From SG8-41 sp963802355 (GTDB lineage Bacteria; Pseudomonadota; Gammaproteobacteria; Burkholderiales; SG8-41): a stretch of 64,000 nucleotides of DNA. The DNA lies in the NCBI GenBank assembly GCA_963802355.1, contig CAWDIV010000013.1, forward strand, positions 186,001-250,000, written 5' to 3'. Shown here in pieces: positions 41,673-49,923 of this stretch (positions within the stretch are counted from its first letter, which is position 1; each line of letters opens with the position of its first letter). Both the position numbers and the translations under genes were made by a program. The notes beneath the pieces are model-generated. The model did not search any database and was not told where the DNA came from. It was given only the letters and a program-made list of their open reading frames with translations.

Positions 41673-42578
41673 ATGAAGGCCTGGCTGTGGCACCACGCCG
41701 ACAGTTTGCGCGTCACGCTCCTCCGGCTTGCGCGCACACCACTCTCGGCGCTGTTCAATATCGGCGTGATCGGGATCGCTCTGGCGATGCCCGCGGGACT
41801 CTATGTCGCGCTCGCCAATTTGCAGAAGTCCGCGCATACGCTCGCTTCGGATCCGCAGCTTTCCCTGTTTCTCGCGCTCGAGGCCGGCCGGGATGACGCC
41901 CCCCAGATCGAAGCGCGTCTCAAGAAGCATCCCGGCGTGCGCAGTTTCCGCTTCGTCCCACGGGATCAGGCCCTCGCGGATTTGAAGGCGGGCACGGGCC
42001 TGGCCGACGTCGTGGACAGCCTGGTTCAGAATCCGCTGCCGGACGCGTTCATCGTCGAAGCGCATGACGCCGCGCCGCAGGCGCTGGAGGCATTGCGCGC
42101 TGAATTGAGCGGCTGGCCCAAGATCGCGCACGTGCAACTTGATTCGGCGTGGGCGCGGCGCCTCGAGGTCGGTCTCAAGCTCGGCCGGCTTGCGGTTTCG
42201 ATCCTGGCGGCGCTGTTCGCGTTCGCCCTCATCGCAGTCACTTTCAACACGATCCGCCTGCAGATACTTACGCGGCGGGAGGAGATCGAGGTGGCGCGGT
42301 TGATCGGGGCGACGGACTCCTTCATCCGGCGGCCGTTCCTGTACTTTGGCGCATTGCAGGGCCTGGCTGGCGGACTGGCGGCGTGGGCGATCCTCTGGCT
42401 CGCCGTCCAACTACTAAACGGGGGCCTCACCGAGCTGTCACAGCTCTACGCCGCCCGGATCGAGCTGCGTCATCTGGATGCCCCGGACAGCGCCATCTTG
42501 CTCGCTTTCTCGGCCTGCCTGGGCTGGCTCGGCAGCTGGCTCTCGGTCAGCCGGCATCTGGGGCAAATTGAGCCCTAG
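41673..42578 (+). CDS. ftsX: Cell division protein FtsX
   Basis: A 301-residue inner-membrane protein with four helices (about 27-49, 175-195, 228-248, 270-290) and a periplasmic loop between the first two that binds amidase activators. The segment TRREEIEVARLIGATDSFIR is typical of the FtsX/MacB permease fold. Follows ftsE. Confidence 0.94.
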   Translation: MKAWLWHHADSLRVTLLRLARTPLSALFNIGVIGIALAMPAGLYVALANLQKSAHTLASDPQLSLFLALEAGRDDAPQIEARLKKHPGVRSFRFVPRDQALADLKAGTGLADVVDSLVQNPLPDAFIVEAHDAAPQALEALRAELSGWPKIAHVQLDSAWARRLEVGLKLGRLAVSILAALFAFALIAVTFNTIRLQILTRREEIEVARLIGATDSFIRRPFLYFGALQGLAGGLAAWAILWLAVQLLNGGLTELSQLYAARIELRHLDAPDSAILLAFSACLGWLGSWLSVSRHLGQIEP

Positions 42579-42641
42579 TAGCGGCCGCAACGCTGCATCT
42601 TAAGCATTTGATATGAGTGATTTTTATGTGGAAAATGGTTT

Positions 42642-42669
42642 GAACTTTTCCCGCCTTCTAGCACTCTGA
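42642..42669 (+). promoter_or_regulatory. Sigma-E-like promoter of rpoH
   Basis: GAACTT (42642-42647) and TCTGA (42665-42669) are separated by 17 bases, matching the extracytoplasmic sigma-E pattern and closely resembling the E. coli rpoH P3 promoter. It is overlapped by the CIRCE element. Confidence 0.55.
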
Positions 42670-42684
42670 TATCGAGAGTGCTAG
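42658..42684 (+). promoter_or_regulatory. CIRCE element (HrcA operator) upstream of rpoH
   Basis: CTAGCACTC, nine bases, GAGTGCTAG: an inverted repeat identical to the HrcA operator except at the outermost base of each arm. It ends 23 bases before the rpoH ATG. It predicts repression of rpoH by HrcA outside heat shock. Confidence 0.88.
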
Positions 42685-42706
42685 ACTAACCCGCAAGGAG
42701 ACTTGG

Positions 42707-43558
42707 ATGACCAATTACGCATTACCCATCCCATCCGCTGCGGTCAGCCTGGAAGCTTACGTCCACACGGTCAACAGCTTCCCGATCCTGACCCAGGAGC
42801 AGGAAACGGACTTGGGCCGCCGTCTACGTGAGACTGACGACCTCGAGGCTGCACGCCAGCTGGTGATCTCGCATCTGAGGGTAGTCGTGGCGATCGCGCG
42901 CGGCTATATGGGTTACGGGTTGCCGCAAGCGGACCTGATCCAGGAAGGCAACATCGGGCTCATGAAAGCGGTAAAGCGTTTCGATCCGGAACGCGGAGTG
43001 CGGCTGGTGTCCTTTGCGATGCACTGGATCCGGGCCGAGATTCATGAATATATCCTGCGCAACTGGCGCCTCGTCAAAGTCGCGACGACCAAGGCGCAGC
43101 GCAAGCTTTTCTTCAACCTGAGAAGCCTCAAGCACGGCTTGGGGACGCTCGGTGCGGAGGAAGTGAAGTCGATCGCCAAGCAGCTTCGCGTCAAACCCGA
43201 GGAAGTGGTCGAAATGGAGACGCGTATGGGCGGGCAGGACGTGTCGCTCGAACCGGTGGGCGATGACGATGAAGAATCCTACGCGCCGATTGCCTACCTC
43301 GCCGCGGAAGACGCCGAGCCCGGCCGTCTGCTCGAGCAGGAAGAAACCGCGCGCTTGCGTAGTTCCGGTCTCGAACAGGCGCTCGAAACTCTCGACGCTC
43401 GCAGCCGCCGCATCATCGAGGCGCGCTGGCTCAAGGAAAAGGAATCGGCTACCTTGCACGATCTCGCCAAAGAGTTCGGCGTGTCTGCCGAGCGGGTCCG
43501 CCAGATCGAGGTCAAGGCGCTCGCCCGGATGAAGGCTGTAATCGCCCCGCACGCGTAA
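42707..43558 (+). CDS. rpoH: RNA polymerase sigma-32 (heat-shock) factor RpoH
   Basis: A 283-residue sigma-70-family factor. Regions 2 (HLRVVVAIARGYMGYGLPQA, DLIQEGNIGLMKAVKRFDP) and 4.2 (LAKEFGVSAERVRQIEVKAL) are present, and the sigma-32-specific RpoH box reads QRKLFFNLRS. A good site (AAGGAG) precedes the ATG. The upstream CIRCE and sigma-E-like promoter suggest double control of heat-shock induction. Last gene of the ftsY cluster. Confidence 0.97.
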   Translation: MTNYALPIPSAAVSLEAYVHTVNSFPILTQEQETDLGRRLRETDDLEAARQLVISHLRVVVAIARGYMGYGLPQADLIQEGNIGLMKAVKRFDPERGVRLVSFAMHWIRAEIHEYILRNWRLVKVATTKAQRKLFFNLRSLKHGLGTLGAEEVKSIAKQLRVKPEEVVEMETRMGGQDVSLEPVGDDDEESYAPIAYLAAEDAEPGRLLEQEETARLRSSGLEQALETLDARSRRIIEARWLKEKESATLHDLAKEFGVSAERVRQIEVKALARMKAVIAPHA

Positions 43559-43584
43559 CCGATACGCAGTAATAGCTGGAACCG

Positions 43585-43610
43585 AGCCCCGGTGCGTCCG
43601 GGGCTTTTTA
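43585..43610 (+). terminator. Terminator of rpoH
   Basis: agccccgg (43585-43592) pairs with ccggggct (43598-43605) and is followed by TTTTTA, 27 bases after the rpoH stop. Confidence 0.92.
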
Positions 43611-43646
43611 TTTGCGGCAACGCTTCAACAAACCGGCGAAGCTGCC

Positions 43647-44246
43647 TCATCGTGCCAGTAGGATGCGGATGTCGTGCAGCATTGCGGCTCCGCCTTTTCC
43701 ATACGACGCGAACAGGCGCAGCCTTCCTTCGCGGTCGAAGAAATAGGTGCCGGCGGAGTGATCCACGCTGTAACCGCCGTCCTTCAGCGGCTGTTTCTGA
43801 TAGAACACCTTGAATTCCTTTGCCACGCGCGCAGTCGCCTCCGCATCCCCGCGCAGCCCCAGAAACTCCGGATGGAATGACGGAACGTACTGCTGCAAGA
43901 CCGCCGGCGTATCACGCTCCGGATCGACCGTCACGAACAAGACCTGCACCTGGTACGCGTCGGGCCCCAGCTCACGCATGACCTGCGCCAGCTCCACCAG
44001 CGTGGTCGGGCAGGCATCCGGGCAATGGGTAAATCCAAAGAAAACCGCGACGACCTTGCCGCGGAAATCCGCCAGCGAACGCATTTTTCCGTTATGGTCC
44101 GGCAGGTTGAGCTCCTTTCCGAAGCTCGCTCCGGTGATGTTAGTGAGCGCAAACTCAGGCACCTTCTCGGCCCGCTCACAACCTCCGAGCAACAACGCCA
44201 GCAGCAGGCCGGGAACGATGACAAGGAATCGGTTCAAGCGCGGCAC
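43647..44246 (-). CDS. SCO1/SenC copper chaperone for cytochrome oxidase
   Basis: A 199-residue membrane-anchored thioredoxin-like protein that delivers copper to the CuA site of CoxB. The start at GTG 44246 gives a hydrophobic N-terminus with a possible lipobox (LLLGGC); the copper-binding CxxxC is in THCPDACPTT and the His in VDHSAGTYFF. A longer open frame upstream is shadow of ctaB. Last gene of the oxidase cluster. Confidence 0.93.
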   Translation of the reverse strand: MPRLNRFLVIVPGLLLALLLGGCERAEKVPEFALTNITGASFGKELNLPDHNGKMRSLADFRGKVVAVFFGFTHCPDACPTTLVELAQVMRELGPDAYQVQVLFVTVDPERDTPAVLQQYVPSFHPEFLGLRGDAEATARVAKEFKVFYQKQPLKDGGYSVDHSAGTYFFDREGRLRLFASYGKGGAAMLHDIRILLAR

Positions 44247-44311
44247 GCTACGCCAGGAGTTCGTCGGACTTCGGCCCGATAAGACCGCAGGACGGACAGG
44301 CCGCTCGCCCA

Positions 44312-45211
44312 TCAAACGGGGAAGGGTAGGTAGTGGTCGATCAACAGCGCCGCAAACAGCGCGGTGAGATAGAAAATCGAATAACGGAAAGTGCGTTGCG
44401 CCAGACCATCGCTGTAGGCGACGTAGATACGCACCGCGTACCACAGGAAGACGGCATCGAGCATAACCGCCGCAACGAGGTAGATCGCGCCGCTCATGCG
44501 GGTGACGAAGGGCATCAGCGTCACCGCGGTCAGAATCACGGTGTAAAGCAGCACGTGCAGGCGCGTGAACTTGTCGCCGTGCGTGACCGGCAACATCGGG
44601 ACTCCGGCCTTGGCGTAGTCGCCTTTGCGATAGAGCGCCAGCGCCCAGAAGTGGGGCGGTGTCCAGGCAAAAATGATGAGAAACAGGATGAGCGCATCGG
44701 AAGCGACTTCGCCCGTGACGGCGGTCCAGCCCAGTACCGGCGGCATCGCCCCGGAGGCACCGCCGATCACGATGTTCTGCGGCGTCATGGGCTTCAGTAT
44801 CACCGTATACACGACGGCGTAACCGACGAAGGTCGCCAGGGTCAGCCACATAGTGAGCGCGTTGACCCACTGGTAGAGCACGATGAGCCCCGCACCGCCC
44901 ACGATGCCCGCGAAAGCGAGCGTTTGCAGCGAAGTCACCTGCCCGCGCGGCAAGGGCCGGTAGCGGGTGCGTGCCATGATCGAGTCGATCTTCTGCTCGA
45001 CGAGGCAATTCACCGCGGCCGCCGCGCCCGCGGTCAACGCGATGCCGATCGTGCCGGCGATGAGGGCCTGCAGCGGGACCATCTCCGGGGTCGCGAGGAA
45101 CATGCCGATCACCGCGGTGAACACGATAAGCGACACCACGCGCGGCTTGGTGAGCTGGTAGAAGTGGCCGAGCCGCGTAACGAGCGGCAGGCGGGCAATG
45201 CTGGAGGACAT
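44312..45211 (-). CDS. ctaB: Protoheme IX farnesyltransferase (heme O synthase)
   Basis: Attaches farnesyl to heme B to make heme O. A 299-residue UbiA-family membrane protein with about nine helices and the prenyl-diphosphate motif KIDSIMARTRYRPLPRG near residue 75. Its ATG overlaps the ctaA stop by one base. Also called cyoE. Confidence 0.95.
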   Translation of the reverse strand: MSSSIARLPLVTRLGHFYQLTKPRVVSLIVFTAVIGMFLATPEMVPLQALIAGTIGIALTAGAAAAVNCLVEQKIDSIMARTRYRPLPRGQVTSLQTLAFAGIVGGAGLIVLYQWVNALTMWLTLATFVGYAVVYTVILKPMTPQNIVIGGASGAMPPVLGWTAVTGEVASDALILFLIIFAWTPPHFWALALYRKGDYAKAGVPMLPVTHGDKFTRLHVLLYTVILTAVTLMPFVTRMSGAIYLVAAVMLDAVFLWYAVRIYVAYSDGLAQRTFRYSIFYLTALFAALLIDHYLPFPV

Positions 45212-46200
45212 CAGGAACCGCTCGTCCGTCGAAAGACCGTGAAGTTTATCACCACGAGTGCAGCCAGCAAAAGCGCGGCGCCCGCATTGTGCGCCACTGC
45301 CAGGGTGAGCGGCAGCTTCTCCGTTACGTTTGCGATGCCCAACGCAACCTGACCACCCAGCAACGCCACCAGCAGTGCCCCGAACGCCCTCAAGCTCGTG
45401 GTCCGCACGAGCGCAAGCGCCAAACCGCCAAGAAAAAGGGCCGTCACCACTGCGCCGGCGCGGTGGGTCCAGTGAATCGCGACGAGCGCCTCCTGGGATA
45501 GTGGCGCGCCTGCTGCCGTCACGCCGAGCTTGCGCACGGCGTCAAAGGCGTGCCGGAAGTCCATCTGCGGCACCCAGGCGCCGTGACACGTCGGAAAGTC
45601 CGGGCAGGCGAGTGCCGCATAGTTGCTGCTCACCCATCCGCCGAGCGCGATCTGACAGGTGAGTATCGCCAATGCCGCGGCTGTCCAGGGCCTCAGGCGT
45701 CGCGCGATCGCCGCAGGCGGCGCCGGCAGCTCCATTTCGCGCAGCGCGAGCCAGGTGAGCAGCGCGAGGGTCGCCATGCCGCCCAGCAAGTGGAGCGTGA
45801 CGACTGCGGGCGTGAGCAGCAGCGTTACCGTCCACATGCCGAGAGCGGCTTGCAGCCCGATCAACGCGACGAGCGTCAAAGGCAGCACCGGCGAATGGCG
45901 CGATTTGCCGCGCCTGCGCCACGCCATGACTGCGATGGCGCACACGAGCAGCCCCAACGCGCCGGCCAGATAGCGATGGAGTATCTCTTTCCGCGCGCGG
46001 CCGGCATCGATCGTCTTACCCGGAAAGGCCTCCTCGGCTCTCGCCTTCTCGTCACTCGTTTCGGGAATGCCGATCAGCCGCCCGTAGCAGCCCGGCCAGT
46101 CGGGACAGCCCAGACCGGCGTCTTCCAGGCGCACGTACACGCCGACCACGATCACCACAAAGGCGAGAACTGCGGCAACCAATGCAACGTTGCGCCGCAT
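45211..46200 (-). CDS. ctaA: Heme A synthase CtaA
   Basis: Converts heme O to heme A for cytochrome oxidase. 329 residues, about eight membrane helices; the GLGCPDWPGCYG loop and the paired His residues (ILHRYLAGALG, TLHLLGGMA, IHWTHRAGAV, AHNAGAALL) are typical of the family. It shares a base with the following ctaB start and starts next to the stop of the preceding gene. Confidence 0.95.
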   Translation of the reverse strand: MRRNVALVAAVLAFVVIVVGVYVRLEDAGLGCPDWPGCYGRLIGIPETSDEKARAEEAFPGKTIDAGRARKEILHRYLAGALGLLVCAIAVMAWRRRGKSRHSPVLPLTLVALIGLQAALGMWTVTLLLTPAVVTLHLLGGMATLALLTWLALREMELPAPPAAIARRLRPWTAAALAILTCQIALGGWVSSNYAALACPDFPTCHGAWVPQMDFRHAFDAVRKLGVTAAGAPLSQEALVAIHWTHRAGAVVTALFLGGLALALVRTTSLRAFGALLVALLGGQVALGIANVTEKLPLTLAVAHNAGAALLLAALVVINFTVFRRTSGS

Positions 46201-46766
46201 CAGCCGATACCGGATGCCTTGAGCAGCCGTTTGAGATCCTTGATCATGAGCTGCGGATCGGGATCGCGCGGATAGCGCATCATCAGGTTGCCCAGAGGAT
46301 CGATTATGTAGATATGGTCTGCAACGGCGGGGGCCGCTGGAAACAAACCGGTAAGCCCGCTATTCGCGGCGCGGATGAGCCAGGTGCCCGGATAGGAGGC
46401 GGCGGCCTCTCGGCGCGGAGGTGCGTCGTCGCTGATGATCCACGCCCGCTCCACACGTTCCATTTCCTTGCCCTGGGTCAGCCGCAGCTGGCGCATGTAG
46501 AGCAGCTTCTTCTCGCAATGGGCATCGCAGCCTGCGGTATCCACCATGGCAAGCACCCACTTCCCCTTCAAGCTCGAAAGCCGAAACGGAGTGCCGTCGG
46601 CCAGGGTCAGCTTCGGATCAGGCAGCGGCTGCGGCGCCAACAGCTCACCGTAGTTGACGGTGCGCTCCGGCCGCCAAATATAGTAGAAGACGTACGACGT
46701 CACCACTGGCGCCACGGTGAGCGCGATGATGAGCCACAGGCTACGACGACTTCGTGCCCCTGACAT
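46200..46766 (-). CDS. Cytochrome oxidase-cluster membrane protein, thioredoxin-like
   Basis: A 188-residue protein with one N-terminal helix (LWLIIALTVAPVVTSYVFYY) and a periplasmic SCO/thioredoxin-like domain (FRLSSLKGKWVLAMVDTAGC, with DAHCEKKLLYMRQLRL after it). Two cysteines (AGCDAHC) sit where the redox motif would be. It is conserved between SURF1 and ctaA in betaproteobacteria and presumably assists oxidase assembly. It overlaps SURF1 by 26 bases. Confidence 0.82.
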   Translation of the reverse strand: MSGARSRRSLWLIIALTVAPVVTSYVFYYIWRPERTVNYGELLAPQPLPDPKLTLADGTPFRLSSLKGKWVLAMVDTAGCDAHCEKKLLYMRQLRLTQGKEMERVERAWIISDDAPPRREAAASYPGTWLIRAANSGLTGLFPAAPAVADHIYIIDPLGNLMMRYPRDPDPQLMIKDLKRLLKASGIG

Positions 46767-47454
46767 TGGTTACGAGATAGATCACCAGTATGGTCACGGC
46801 CAGCGCCAGCCATTGGAAGGCGTAGCCGTAATGCTTTTCCATGCCGAGGTCGGGCTTGTCCCAGGCGCGCACCAGGCCGTCATCGAGCGGGCTTTCCTGC
46901 TGGATCATGACCGGCTGCAGCGCGATCGGTACCGCACGGCGGTAGCGCTCGAGCGTGAGATTCTGCCAGACCTGGCCCTCCACGACGCCGCTGCCGAGCT
47001 CGAGAAAACGCCGGCCGGGGACGACCGCGAGGCCGGTGATCTCGACCATTTCGGCCGGCGTTCTCACCTGCGGCAGCCGGCTGCGATCCCCGGTTCCGGC
47101 GATCCATCCGCGGTTGACCAGCACGTAGCGCTCGCCGCCGCCGATCGCGAGCGGCATCACCACGTGATAACCCGGGATGCCGTGGTAGACGCGGTTGTCT
47201 ATGAATACCGCGTGCCTAGGATAGAACCGCCCGCGCACCGTCACTCGCCGCCACTGCACGTCCTGCGTCTGCACTTCCGCCGCGGTCAACACCATCGGCG
47301 GTTCCTTGGCCCGCGCTTCCAGTTGCGCTCGCGCGCCCTCTTTTTCCTGTGCACGTCCAAGCTGCCAATGGGCAAGCGCCAACGTCGCAGCGATGGCCAC
47401 TGCAGCGGCGAGCGTGGTTATCAGGCGCGGCTTGAACCTATAACGGACGGGCAA
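46741..47454 (-). CDS. SURF1-family cytochrome oxidase assembly protein
   Basis: A 237-residue inner-membrane protein with a helix at each end (about 12-30 and 213-231) and the SURF1 domain between (RRVTVRGRFYPRHAVFIDNR, GYHVVMPLAIGGGERYVLVN, RGW). Involved in inserting heme A into CoxA. First gene of the left half of the oxidase cluster; a large inverted repeat lies upstream. Confidence 0.92.
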   Translation of the reverse strand: MPVRYRFKPRLITTLAAAVAIAATLALAHWQLGRAQEKEGARAQLEARAKEPPMVLTAAEVQTQDVQWRRVTVRGRFYPRHAVFIDNRVYHGIPGYHVVMPLAIGGGERYVLVNRGWIAGTGDRSRLPQVRTPAEMVEITGLAVVPGRRFLELGSGVVEGQVWQNLTLERYRRAVPIALQPVMIQQESPLDDGLVRAWDKPDLGMEKHYGYAFQWLALAVTILVIYLVTNVRGTKSS

Positions 47455-47491
47455 GGTGGCAGTGCTCGGATGCTTCGGCTACACTCAATAC

Positions 47492-47654
47492 GAGCCTATA
47501 ACACCGTGAAACGCGCCAGCCTGAAGGGTTGCAGCCAGAATCGGCGCTGACTTTGTCGCTCGGCTTGCCAATATCGACATATTGGCTGCACCTCGCTTCG
47601 CGCCATCACCAATTCTGGCAGCAACGCACGCGTGTTTCACGGTGTTATAGGCTC
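47492..47654. repeat. MITE-like nested inverted-repeat element
   Basis: Terminal arms of 24 bp (47492-47515 and 47631-47654, one mismatch) begin with gagcctataacaccgtgaaa. Inside are a second pair (ttgcagccagaat with attctggcagcaa) and a central hairpin (gccaatat with atattggc). The 163-bp element fills the divergent SURF1/DUF2909 region and has no coding capacity. Confidence 0.85.
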
Positions 47655-47668
47655 TGGCCCCTCCGCCC

Positions 47669-47866
47669 ATGAAAATCGTCGTCATCCTCTTCCTCATCTT
47701 CATCGTTGGGAGCCTCGGTTCGGCGCTTTACTTTCTCATCAAGGACCGGGGCCAGTCGGACCGGATGGTGAAAGCGCTCACGGTACGCGTCGTGCTCTCG
47801 GTAGTGCTGTTCGCGCTCCTCATGCTGGGATTCTATCTCGGCTTCATCACGGGAAAAATCCAGTAG
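47669..47866 (+). CDS. Twin-transmembrane protein, DUF2909 family
   Basis: A 65-residue protein that is almost entirely two membrane helices (about 3-22 and 39-61) joined by KDRGQSDRMVKALTVRV. Small proteins of this family are found beside cytochrome oxidase genes of betaproteobacteria, on the opposite strand, as here. Function unknown. Confidence 0.88.
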   Translation: MKIVVILFLIFIVGSLGSALYFLIKDRGQSDRMVKALTVRVVLSVVLFALLMLGFYLGFITGKIQ

Positions 47867-47870
47867 ATCC

Positions 47871-47953
47871 GTAAGCAGGAAGCGGTGAGCAGTAAGCGGA
47901 TCAAATCAAAAGCTTTACGGGTCTTCTGCTCACTACTCACTGCTTACCACTCA
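47871..47953. repeat. Paired heptad arrays (GTAAGCA / CTGCTCA) between DUF2909 and coxC
   Basis: GTAAGCA, GGAAGCG, GTGAGCA, GTAAGCG (47871-47898) and CTGCTCA, CTACTCA, CTGCTTA, CCACTCA (47926-47953) are inverted arms around 27 bases. Starts two bases after the DUF2909 stop. Confidence 0.92.
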
Positions 47954-48080
47954 CCGACTTGAAAAAAAAGCCGCGCCGATTGCAGCATCACGGCGCGGCG
48001 TCGTCCCCTACTGACGGGGTATCTCCCCTTCTTGTTTGAGCTAGCCTTCTTGTTGGTTCTTGGTTTTGCTGGTTTTTGGC

Positions 48081-48929
48081 TTATAGCCAGTAGACGAAAA
48101 TGAACAGCCCCAGCCACACGACGTCGACGAAGTGCCAGTACCACGCCACCCCTTCGAATCCAAAGTGATGCTCGGGCCGGAAATGCCCCGCGATCACCCG
48201 GCCGAGTATCGTCATCAGCATGATGGTGCCGATGGTGACGTGAAAGCCGTGGAAGCCGGTCAGCATGAAGAACGTGGCGCCGTAGGCGCCGGTGGTCAGC
48301 TTGAGATTGAGTTCCGAGTAGGCATGACCGTACTCGTAGACCTGGAATCCCAGGAACGCGATCCCCAGGGCAACGGTCGCGGCCAGCCAAAAGATGAGCT
48401 TCGCACGCTCATTGCGGATGAGCGCCCAGTGCGCAAGCGTCACCGTCACGCCGGATGACAGGAGTATGAGCGTATTGAGCGCCGGTACGCCCCACGCCGC
48501 CATTGGAGTAAAGGGATCCTTGATTCCCGGACCGGCCGCGGGCCAGGCGGGATTGAATTCCGGCCAGACCAGCTTGTGCTCGAAATCCCCGAGCTCCGGC
48601 ACCGAAATCACCCGCATGTAGAAGAGCGCGCCGAAGAACGCGCCGAAGAACATGACTTCGGAGAAGATGAACCAGCTCATCCCCCAGCGGAAAGAGACAT
48701 CCACCTGCTTGTTGTAGCGGCCGGTCTCGCTCTCGTGCGCGACCGTATGAAACCAGCCGACGATCATGTAAATCAGTATCGCGAGCCCGGCGAATACCAC
48801 GAACTTGCCCGGCGCCCAGCCGTTGAACCACGACGCGGCGCCGGTAGCCATGCAAAGCAGCGCGATCGATCCCGTGATCGGCCAGTACGACGGGTCCGGT
48901 ACGAAGTAGCGTGCCGATTGACTCAGCAT
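48081..48929 (-). CDS. coxC: Cytochrome c oxidase subunit III
   Basis: A 282-residue inner-membrane protein with seven helices of the CoxIII fold (HTVAHESETGRYNKQVDVSF, SEVMFFGAFFGALFYMRV, GFHGFHVTIGTIML, WYWHFVDVVWLGLFIFVYWL). Part of the aa3-type oxidase with CoxA and CoxB. Complete. Confidence 0.96.
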   Translation of the reverse strand: MLSQSARYFVPDPSYWPITGSIALLCMATGAASWFNGWAPGKFVVFAGLAILIYMIVGWFHTVAHESETGRYNKQVDVSFRWGMSWFIFSEVMFFGAFFGALFYMRVISVPELGDFEHKLVWPEFNPAWPAAGPGIKDPFTPMAAWGVPALNTLILLSSGVTVTLAHWALIRNERAKLIFWLAATVALGIAFLGFQVYEYGHAYSELNLKLTTGAYGATFFMLTGFHGFHVTIGTIMLMTILGRVIAGHFRPEHHFGFEGVAWYWHFVDVVWLGLFIFVYWL

Positions 48930-48998
48930 CGTGATCTCCCCAAATCTACGGGCGGTTTTACAGTTGGTAGCATGTCGAATGCCCAGTCCGACATGCTA

Positions 48999-49214
48999 CT
49001 AATTCGTAATGAAAGTCACCAGCAGTATCACGCTAAATACCAAGACTGCGGCGGCGATGATGCCGACGACGATAACCTGCACGGGCTTGATCGTGGCGAT
49101 ATCGCGCTCGTGCGCTGCGCCCTTGCGGATGCCGATAAAAGCCGACAGCACGGCTTTTACCACCTGCAATGGCGTTGCCTTTCGCGGCGCTCCAGCCGGC
49201 TCGGCCATGATCAT
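48999..49214 (-). CDS. DUF2970 membrane protein of the oxidase cluster
   Basis: A 71-residue protein with a cytoplasmic N-terminal helix (LQVVKAVLSAFIGIRKG) and one C-terminal membrane helix (VQVIVVGIIAAAVLVFSVIL). DUF2970 genes sit between ctaG and coxC in betaproteobacteria. Possibly an assembly or accessory subunit. Confidence 0.88.
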   Translation of the reverse strand: MIMAEPAGAPRKATPLQVVKAVLSAFIGIRKGAAHERDIATIKPVQVIVVGIIAAAVLVFSVILLVTFITN

Positions 49215-49226
49215 CCAGGAGTGCTG

Positions 49227-49805
49227 CTAACTCTTGCCTCCCCTGCCCTCCACCTCGAAAAAGGTGTAGGAGAGCGTCACGGTATTCACGTCCCGCGGCA
49301 GATCTGCATCGATTATGAACGTGACCGGCATGCGCTTCACTTCCCAGGGCGCGAGCGTCTGCTGCGTGAAGCAGAAGCACTCCAGCTTCTTGAAGTGGCG
49401 AGCCGCCAGCTGGGGACCGTAGCTCGGGATCGCCTGCCCGGTCACCGGCCGGTTCGAATTATTGCGGATTTCGAACGTGACCAGCGTGAGCTCGCCGGGA
49501 TGGATGCGCACGCTCTTCTCGACCGGCGTGAAAATCCACGGCAGGTCGTTGCGCAGATTGGTGTCGAACTCCACCGTGAGCAACCGCGTCGCATCCACCT
49601 GGCCGGCCTGGCTCCCGGCGACCGCATCGGACTTGAGCACGCTGTTCAACCCCAGGGCCTCGCACATCGCCCGGTAAAACGGCACCATCGCGAAACCGAA
49701 GCCGAACATGACGGCGGCGACGACGAGGAGCTTCACCAGCATCTGCTGGTTGGCCCGCTGGTTCTCCTGAGCGCCGGCCCGCGAGCGGTCTGCAGCGCTT
49801 ACCAT
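49227..49805 (-). CDS. ctaG: Cytochrome c oxidase assembly protein CtaG (Cox11)
   Basis: Delivers copper to the CuB site of CoxA. Starting at ATG 49805 gives 192 residues: an N-terminal membrane helix (KLLVVAAVMFGFGFAMVPFY) and the periplasmic Cox11 domain with the copper-binding CFCF motif (KLECFCFTQQTLAPWE). The start lies within the last codons of the 29-residue gene before it; longer frames are shadows. Confidence 0.95.
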   Translation of the reverse strand: MVSAADRSRAGAQENQRANQQMLVKLLVVAAVMFGFGFAMVPFYRAMCEALGLNSVLKSDAVAGSQAGQVDATRLLTVEFDTNLRNDLPWIFTPVEKSVRIHPGELTLVTFEIRNNSNRPVTGQAIPSYGPQLAARHFKKLECFCFTQQTLAPWEVKRMPVTFIIDADLPRDVNTVTLSYTFFEVEGRGGKS

Positions 49806-49888
49806 GGCCAGTGCCGGATCACGACGCCGATGAAGAACGCGAGCGCGATCGTGGTGAGAATCAGAGCGGTCTTGAGGTTGTTCGTCAT
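49799..49888 (-). CDS. Cytochrome oxidase small assembly protein (29 aa)
   Basis: A 29-residue single-helix membrane peptide (MTNNLKTALILTTIALAFF, ending RHWPW) between coxA and ctaG. AGGAG precedes its ATG by 7 bases, and its end overlaps the ctaG start by 7 bases, so the two are coupled. Small peptides of this kind are conserved here in betaproteobacteria and easily missed by gene finders. Confidence 0.85.
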   Translation of the reverse strand: MTNNLKTALILTTIALAFFIGVVIRHWPW

Positions 49889-49923
49889 GCCGTCGCTCCT
49901 TCACGAAATCGCGATACCAACCG

